A DNA stretch of 64,000 nucleotides from Rhodocollybia butyracea (lineage: Eukaryota; Basidiomycota; Agaricomycetes; Agaricales; Omphalotaceae). The notes beneath the pieces were generated by a model, which ran no database searches, was not told where the DNA came from, and saw only the letters and a program-made list of their open reading frames with translations. The stretch is from contig JADNRY010000063.1 in NCBI GenBank assembly GCA_015501585.1, positions 186,001 to 250,000 on the forward strand, in the 5' to 3' direction. The translations under genes and the position numbers were made by a program. How positions within the stretch are numbered: position 1 is the first letter of the stretch; every line of letters begins with the position of its first letter. Below, piece by piece: positions 58,599-64,000 of this stretch.

Positions 58599-59996
58599 AT
58601 GAGCTCACATCTCATCTCCGAATCCTATGTATGGGATCCTCGACCATACTATCCACTGGTTTCGACAGTCAAACGATACTGGAAGTCTTCATGGCAGGAT
58701 GGGCTGACGCTGGTTTTCGCCCATGGAACGGGATTCGGCAAAGAACACTGGGAGGTAGGGTTCGTTTACCTGACTGCGTGATTGATGCTCATATACAGGT
58801 CTTGCAAGCCCACAATTGACGACCTACTGGACATTATCGAGCAACAACAACCGAAGATCAAAATACGGGAAATTTGGTCTATCGACGCGCCAAACCACGG
58901 AGACGCTGCGATCCTGAACGAAGAAAAACTTCAGTGGGGATATGAGCCTGTTTGTAAGTAACAGCCTCTGTTATGCTTTTGACCTCTCATCTTCGTGTTT
59001 CAGTCCAATGGGGGGAATACGGGCGTAGCATTCACTCTTTTCTGACCAGTAGAGGTCGTACTCTCCTTGGATCTACATTAGAAGGCAAAGTTGTCGGCAA
59101 CTTCGACTTTTCGTCTCATACACTTGTTGGAATTGGACACTCCATGGGCGCCATCTCTCTTCTTCTCGGACTGGATTTTGCCCCATCCACCGAGCACCTT
59201 TTCGCATCCATAATCCTTGTTGAACCCATGACGATGAATCCAGCCACTGTTTCGGAGGGTACCGTTGCAAACCTTCCAAAAGGTTCAGAAGGAAGGAGGG
59301 ACATATGGCCCTCTCAGGAAGAGGCATACAAGGTGCTGAAGGCACGTAAGGCGTGGAAGATATGGGATGACAGGGTATTGAGGATTTTTGTGGTTCGTTT
59401 ACATTTGTTTCTCATATGGTCGGAGAGTCTGAATGTTTTGCGCAGGAAACTGGTCTACGTCCTCTCCCAACACTGGACTACCCGGATATCAAGGAAGGTG
59501 TGACACTCAAATGTACGCGGAAGCAAGAAACAGTGAGTGTCCCTAATTGTTCACTCGTTGCACAACTTATCTCACTCCATGTATCGTAGGCTTCATACAG
59601 AGATCCCCTTGGTTATGTCACCATTTACCGAGGCTTTCGCTCTTACGCTTCACGTATACCGATACATGTCTACTATGGCTCAATTCACGATTATGTGTGG
59701 GTAACTCCTCCGATGTAAACACTGGAGTAGATGCTCACAAAGTGACCCGCAGCGCCGAAGAGACCAAGAAAGATGTGATTAAGAATGCACTTGGAGGTCC
59801 GCAGAGCCTCGCTAGTTTTGGTTACATTGAGGGAGCAGGACATACGGTTAGCGAGGCTTCTTTTTCTCTACAATTGGTTTTGACGACTCAACTGAATATG
59901 CAGGCCCCGCAACATAGTCCAAGGGGAGTCGCAGAGAAGATCTTCGAATCCCTGAAAGTGGACGCGAGGACGAAGACTCTGGGATCCAAGTTATAA
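58599..59996 (+). CDS. Alpha/beta hydrolase with C-terminal SKL, frame uncertain in exon 5
   Basis: Exons 58599-58754, 58809-58953, 59004-59392, 59446-59532, 59590-59846 and 59904-59996. It has the alpha/beta-hydrolase hallmarks TLVFAHGTGFGKEHW (oxyanion region), IDAPNHGDA and the nucleophile elbow GIGHSMGAIS, a late acidic segment, and the catalytic histidine in IEGAGHT. The C-terminus is ...TKTLGSKL, a canonical PTS1, so the enzyme is probably peroxisomal. In exon 5 the conserved text switches frame between IHVYYGSIHDYV and AHKVTRSAEETKKD at about 59690-59730, and no acceptable intron repairs it. The exon sum is one base short of a multiple of three. The substrate is unknown. Confidence 0.75.
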
Positions 59997-60723
59997 TCAG
60001 GATGTTAGTTTAGCATTTCAAGGGTGATTATATAGAACAGGTAAATGAGGTAGACGCGAGTTGGTCGCCTTCGTACAGTTAGCGACTTTCTAGAATTCGA
60101 CTGTTTTCTTGTGGGACGGCGATGTAGGGCGGAACCGTGTATAATACTACCACGCGCTGACTTTTCCTTGAACCATCATCATCTAACGGGCGCTAATCCT
60201 CCACGACAAAAAGAAAGCCTTCAGAGGAGCGTATCTGCCCTTACAACTACCATATAACCATGGATAGTTCCTACGAACACTGTCTTTATTGGGTGAAAAG
60301 GTCACAGGCGATGATGTGGAAGTTGTACTCGCACTTGACCTCAGTACCCCTGTGACGAGTGAAAGGGCTTGACATTGGTGGAAAATGGACGTTGATGACC
60401 GTAGAAAGACTCGTGGAGGCGGATTGGTGCCCCTTGACGGTATATGTCCTTGACTTGCGCGATGTGAAAGTCACAGTTGACGACAACTAGCCCCTTTCAA
60501 TCTGCGCCCCTATAGAGGACGGCCTGGACTATACACATCTCCACAAAACCATTGCACACGCAACATCATCTATAATTGATAGCCTTATGAACATTGTACA
60601 CGCAGTTCCAACACTAGTCGATAGCCGTTAAAAAAACATGTTAACGAAGACTACTGGCGGAATCAACGGCAGTTGCTCTTGTGCACCCAAGCCGCCTAAA
60701 GGGTTAGGGAAGAGAGGATGTAG
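59997..60723. other. Intergenic, no gene supported
   Basis: A minus-strand open frame at 60286-60486 has no recognisable domain. Nothing else is evident. Confidence 0.35.
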
Positions 60724-61440
60724 TTGCCCACACCATACAACAAGGCCAATGATGTAAAAGGTGTAATCGTCAGTAGCCTTGGCTACCGGGACTACCTACT
60801 ATCGCTCTCATCTAATCATATTGCAAGGTGCGCCATCTGGGTAAACAATGTATTGCTAGTCTTATCCCGCCTCCCTGTCCCTGTCATTTGCTCTACCCAC
60901 CTACATGACAGAGAACACATAAAAACCACCAGGAAAGATGTGGCGCGCTTGTGCAAAGCTACCGTTATGACATGCATCCTGTATTCCACTTGACTTTATC
61001 TCCTCAATCATTGTGTGCAATACAACGTGAACAACAACTGGATGATCTCGACACCTGCACTATGCCTAGTAAGGCCATACTTAACCATTATTAAAGTGCC
61101 CAAGCATAGAGATCCTTTCATCCGTCTCATCACGTCGTCTCGCATCGTCTCACGGACCAGTGGCGGACTGGCGGTAGAGCGGTTACGCTACGCTACAGGC
61201 CTTTCATCCTGAGAGAATGGCAGCTTTGCCAATTCTGTCAGGAAGAAACTGAAGATGAAGGCCACGCCCTCCTATCATGCAGTGGTAACCCCTCACTTTC
61301 CTTAATCCACCATACCTTTCTGGAGAAGGCGTGCAGACCATCACCTAAGCTTACTCACACTCTGACTTCGTTTCCCCCCGCGAGACCTACTATTCAGAGA
61401 ACGACTGTTGCCTTTGCTGGCTAAATGTCTTTGACGTTCT
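60724..61440 (+). pseudogene. Decayed LINE-type (non-LTR) retrotransposon 3' part
   Basis: Fragments in several frames read like the C-terminal region after the reverse transcriptase of fungal LINEs: WVNNVLLVLSRLPVP, HRDPFIRLITSS and LAVERLRYAT. A zinc-knuckle-like CQFCQEETEDEGHALLSC (CX2C...HX4C) follows at ~61225-61285. Stops and frame changes interrupt it. No 5' part, poly-A tail or target duplication is recognised. Confidence 0.55.
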
Positions 61441-62700
61441 GAATTTATTCGCTAGTAAGGATGGGTCCCCAGATCCAGAGTTGAAGTACTTAGCACACCG
61501 GAGGAGAGTGATGTCTTGTCTTAACGAGAAAGTCTATATACATTGTCGTACTTTAGATACACGTCTAATTTACTCATTGATATACTTTGTTGCGCCTTTA
61601 AATAATATAGAGCCCCTGGTACTGAATATGTTCCTTACCGAATGTGTTCTTTACTAGGCCCTCTCGTGCCGGTCAAAGCTTTTGTGAGTTCCAGGATCCA
61701 GCCTGTGTACACAGCAACGGTTGAGACGGGTGCCCTCGGCACATATCACAGGCGCGATATGTGTAGCGTGGAACCCGGCTGTTTCTTAATGGGACCGCGC
61801 CGGTAAAACCTACCTACCTACATACCTATCACACCTTTTTGATTCCCAGTTTCCTTCCACTCGGGATTATTCCTGGTTTTTAACATCTGCGGCACACACA
61901 GGGCGCAGTATGTATAGCGCGGACGTTGACTGTTCCTCGATGGTACCATGCCGTTTATCCTAACCCCCCCCCCCCCCTCCTTGCGTAGCAGGCCACGCGC
62001 TAGCTTCAGGAATCGAAATTTCCAATCCCTCAAAGGTTAAACGTATTTTTGACCACCTGAAACCGAGTGCGACCACTGAGTTTTGTCATAAAGTGATGCT
62101 AACTGCAATGAAGACCTGGGGCATTCTGCCAAAGTCAGTGTTTCCCTCCATGCCAGATAGTATACCAAGTCCACCGCCTCTCTTCTCGATCGTAGATCTT
62201 CCTTTACGCTCCTGCTTATTTCAGTTTATTTCCTTCTCTTTCCTACTACTAGAGTCTACTCGTTTGCAAGTGCCAATCCTTTTGCTGACCCCGAAGTAGA
62301 TATTCTATTCGTTGCGAAGCAAACCCGTTACACCGTAGTGCTCGCCGACACCCTCGCAATGGGCTATATACCATTTGTGAAACTCCAGTCGATAATTTTA
62401 TTGTTCATTCAGTTTCTAGTCATCTCGGGTATATGAATGGCACTCGGGCTCCAGGCGCAGACTCCAAAACTACTGCTGAATGTGAAGGATTTGTTCGAGA
62501 ACATGCTCGTTCCGTTTAGATATGATAAAATATGTACTAGTAGGTTTACCATGGGCACCTACTGCCCTCCACATGCATAAAGGCTCGACAGGAAGCACGA
62601 GAAAATGGCCGTTAAACTTATCGCCAATTTCACGTTATTTTTTGCGAATTCTCACGATTCCAAACTATTATGAAAACGGCTATAAAGTATCGACGCGAAC
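61441..62700. other. Gene-free, repeat-derived sequence
   Basis: Two diverged ~200-bp-spaced blocks share GCGCGATATGTGTAGCG / GCGCAGTATGTATAGCG followed by a GGGACCGCGCC or GGTACCATGCC end (61750-61800 and 61900-61955), probably remnants of one repeat family. A C-homopolymer of ~13 bases lies at 61966. No coding feature. Confidence 0.4.
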
Positions 62701-62786
62701 CCACGACTTGGCTCCTCAGGTCTTTGCAATAATGGATCAAACTTCGGTTTTGTCTTAAGGGCGATAAGGTTTAGGACAAGTGTATT

Positions 62787-62871
62787 CTGGCACGAAGAGA
62801 GAACCGATAGGTAAATAGAATAGAATACAGTGTCCTTGTAACTCACCTGGCACGAAGAGAGAACCGATAGG
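62787..62871. repeat. Pair of 25-bp direct repeats inside the copia LTR region
   Basis: CTGGCACGAAGAGAGAACCG(ATAGG) occurs at 62787-62811 and 62847-62871, 60 bp apart. It probably forms part of the LTR that begins at 62968 on the minus strand. Confidence 0.7.
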
Positions 62872-62967
62872 GGCTCTTCTTCGGGTCAGGGTGATTAATA
62901 AAGTAATAATGTCCGATTAGGAAAGTAAAAGGATGCTTTGGCCTAAGGCGTCTGATCAACCTCTAAC

Positions 62968-64000
62968 ACCCCCCCTTGAGTAGCGTCTAGGCTAAGCAAT
63001 TTAACCCATTGCTTGTGCATTGTCCTGTGGAGGGGTTTCGTGAAAATGTCGGCAACGTTTTCCTTGTTCGATACATAGACGACGTCGACGAGGCGTTTTG
63101 ACTATACAGTCGCGGATAAAGTGTTCACGAATGGATATGTGTTTCATCTTGCTGTGAGCATGGGGGTCGTGTGTACACGCAACCGTTCCTTGGTTATCGC
63201 AAAATAAGGAAGTGGGGGCTTGTTGAGGGAAGCCGAGTTCTGCGAAGAAGTTTCTGAACCAAAGGATGTCTTTGGCGCAGTGAGTCGTAGCAAGATATTC
63301 TGCCTCACATGAGGATAGAGCAACGACAGACTGTTGTTTGGAACTCCATGATAGTGGGGAGCCGTTCATGAGGATAATGAACCCAGAGACTGATTTTCTG
63401 TCATCGCCCATTCCCCAGTCAGAGTCGGATAGGGCACGGAATAGAGGGTAACGTAGTTTGTTTCTTCCGAGCCACAGAGAGTAGAAGATAGTTCCTTTGA
63501 GGTAGCGAAGCAGGTGTTTTGCTGCAACAATGTGGACAGGCCCATAGTTGGACATAAACCTTGCCAACTCTCGTACTGTATATGCGATATCGGGCCTGGA
63601 ACAAGTACAGAGATACATGGCTTTACCAACGACCGCGGTATAGGGGAAAGCCCTGACTTTCGCTCTGTTATCTGGCGTGAGTTCTTCAGTCGAAGGAAAG
63701 AGACGAACACCAGGGTCCATGGGAGTCGAGACTGGTTTAGAGTTCTCGAACCCAAACTCGCGAAGGATGGATTCCGTATATGCGAGCTGGTCTAGTCTAA
63801 TGGTTCTGTTGCTTCTGTCACGGGTGATTCCGCAACCAAGGTGGAAAGTGGGTTCACCGTTGTCGGTGATGTCAAAGAGGGAGCTGAGCTGTTGTATGAC
63901 TTTGTCAGATTCGGATGCAGGTTTGGAACCGATAAGCATGTTGTCGACACTAGTTGTAATAATGGATCTATTGTCACCTTCGTAACGAACATAGACACTC
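62968..64000 (-). mobile_element. Partial Ty1/copia retrotransposon, pol C-terminus and LTR junction
   Basis: On the minus strand, the frame entering from beyond the window edge reads RT palm residues (SVDNMLIGSKPASESD), FHLGCGITRD and STPMDPGVRL. The RNase H region follows with SRPDIAYTVREL, KHLLRYLKGT, SDSDWGMGDDRKSVSGF and SCEAEYLATTHCAKD. After RDCIVKTP the conserved text continues one base out of frame as VDVVYVSNKENVADIFTK to the purine run AAGGGGGGG and the likely LTR start TGTTAGAGG at 62968. The usual YVDD is SVDN, replacing one catalytic acidic residue. This copy is defective; its 5' part lies outside the window. Confidence 0.85.

Noticed and set aside
61966..61980. C-homopolymer as a possible telomere-like or regulatory tract
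   Set aside because: A single mononucleotide run with no repeat unit; most likely slippage in decayed repeat DNA.

Overview
The window is eukaryotic and fungal. Genes are broken by many short GT-AG introns (about 40-75 bp) with CTAAC-like branch sites. The conserved genes and the mobile elements (KDZ transposon carrying a TET/JBP gene, copia elements, expanded caspase-like and deaminase-like families) point to a mushroom-forming basidiomycete (Agaricomycetes). I cannot name the species. All exon models below come from reading splice sites and frames by eye.

Layout. (1) About 0.5-16 kb is a caspase-family (metacaspase, peptidase C14) neighbourhood. It holds an old inverted duplication with two divergent paralogues (1644-3194 minus, intact; 3699-5265 plus, frameshifted), a larger metacaspase of another subfamily (8122-11131), a third paralogue (13751-15447 minus) and a decayed fragment (15700-15970). 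A young gag-only LTR element sits at 12081-13699. (2) 16.2-30.1 kb is almost entirely mobile DNA: a TA-flanked MITE-like element (16219-16953), a 2.1-kb foldback element (17229-19312) and, two bases beyond its target duplication, a complete 10.8-kb KDZ DNA transposon (19331-30089). The KDZ element has ~311-bp terminal inverted repeats, a perfect 8-bp target duplication and five genes: KDZ transposase, a small coiled-coil protein, a TET/JBP-type 5-methylcytosine dioxygenase, a viroplasmin-like protein and an HMG-box-like protein. (3) 30.1-36.4 kb holds a detached N-terminal metacaspase module and a tandem pair of OTT_1508-like deaminase genes, one with an internal deletion. (4) 37.4-60 kb is an ordinary gene-dense chromosome arm: a Kre9/Knh1-like GPI protein, citrate synthase, a YIPF6/Yip4-like Golgi protein, proteasome ATPase RPT2, a coiled-coil protein, an HSP70-like ATPase running in frame into a disordered tail, DPM3, an F-box protein, a PI-PLC, a Sec14-like protein, an HDDC2-type HD-domain protein and a peroxisome-tagged alpha/beta hydrolase. 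(5) 60.7-64 kb is decayed retrotransposon sequence: a LINE-type tail and a copia pol running off the window end.

How parts work together. The KDZ element is a self-contained unit: a transposase plus enzymes and DNA-binding proteins that could alter 5-methylcytosine at the element. The adjacent foldback element shares its terminal hexamer CACCTC and 8-bp duplication length, so it may be a non-autonomous client. A detached metacaspase N-terminal module ends in a splice donor 40 bp from the KDZ end, and a decayed caspase core lies on the other side of the nested insertions. One ancestral gene may therefore have been split.

Caution: several otherwise well-conserved genes are each broken by a single one-base shift. 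These may be real pseudogenes or assembly indels.
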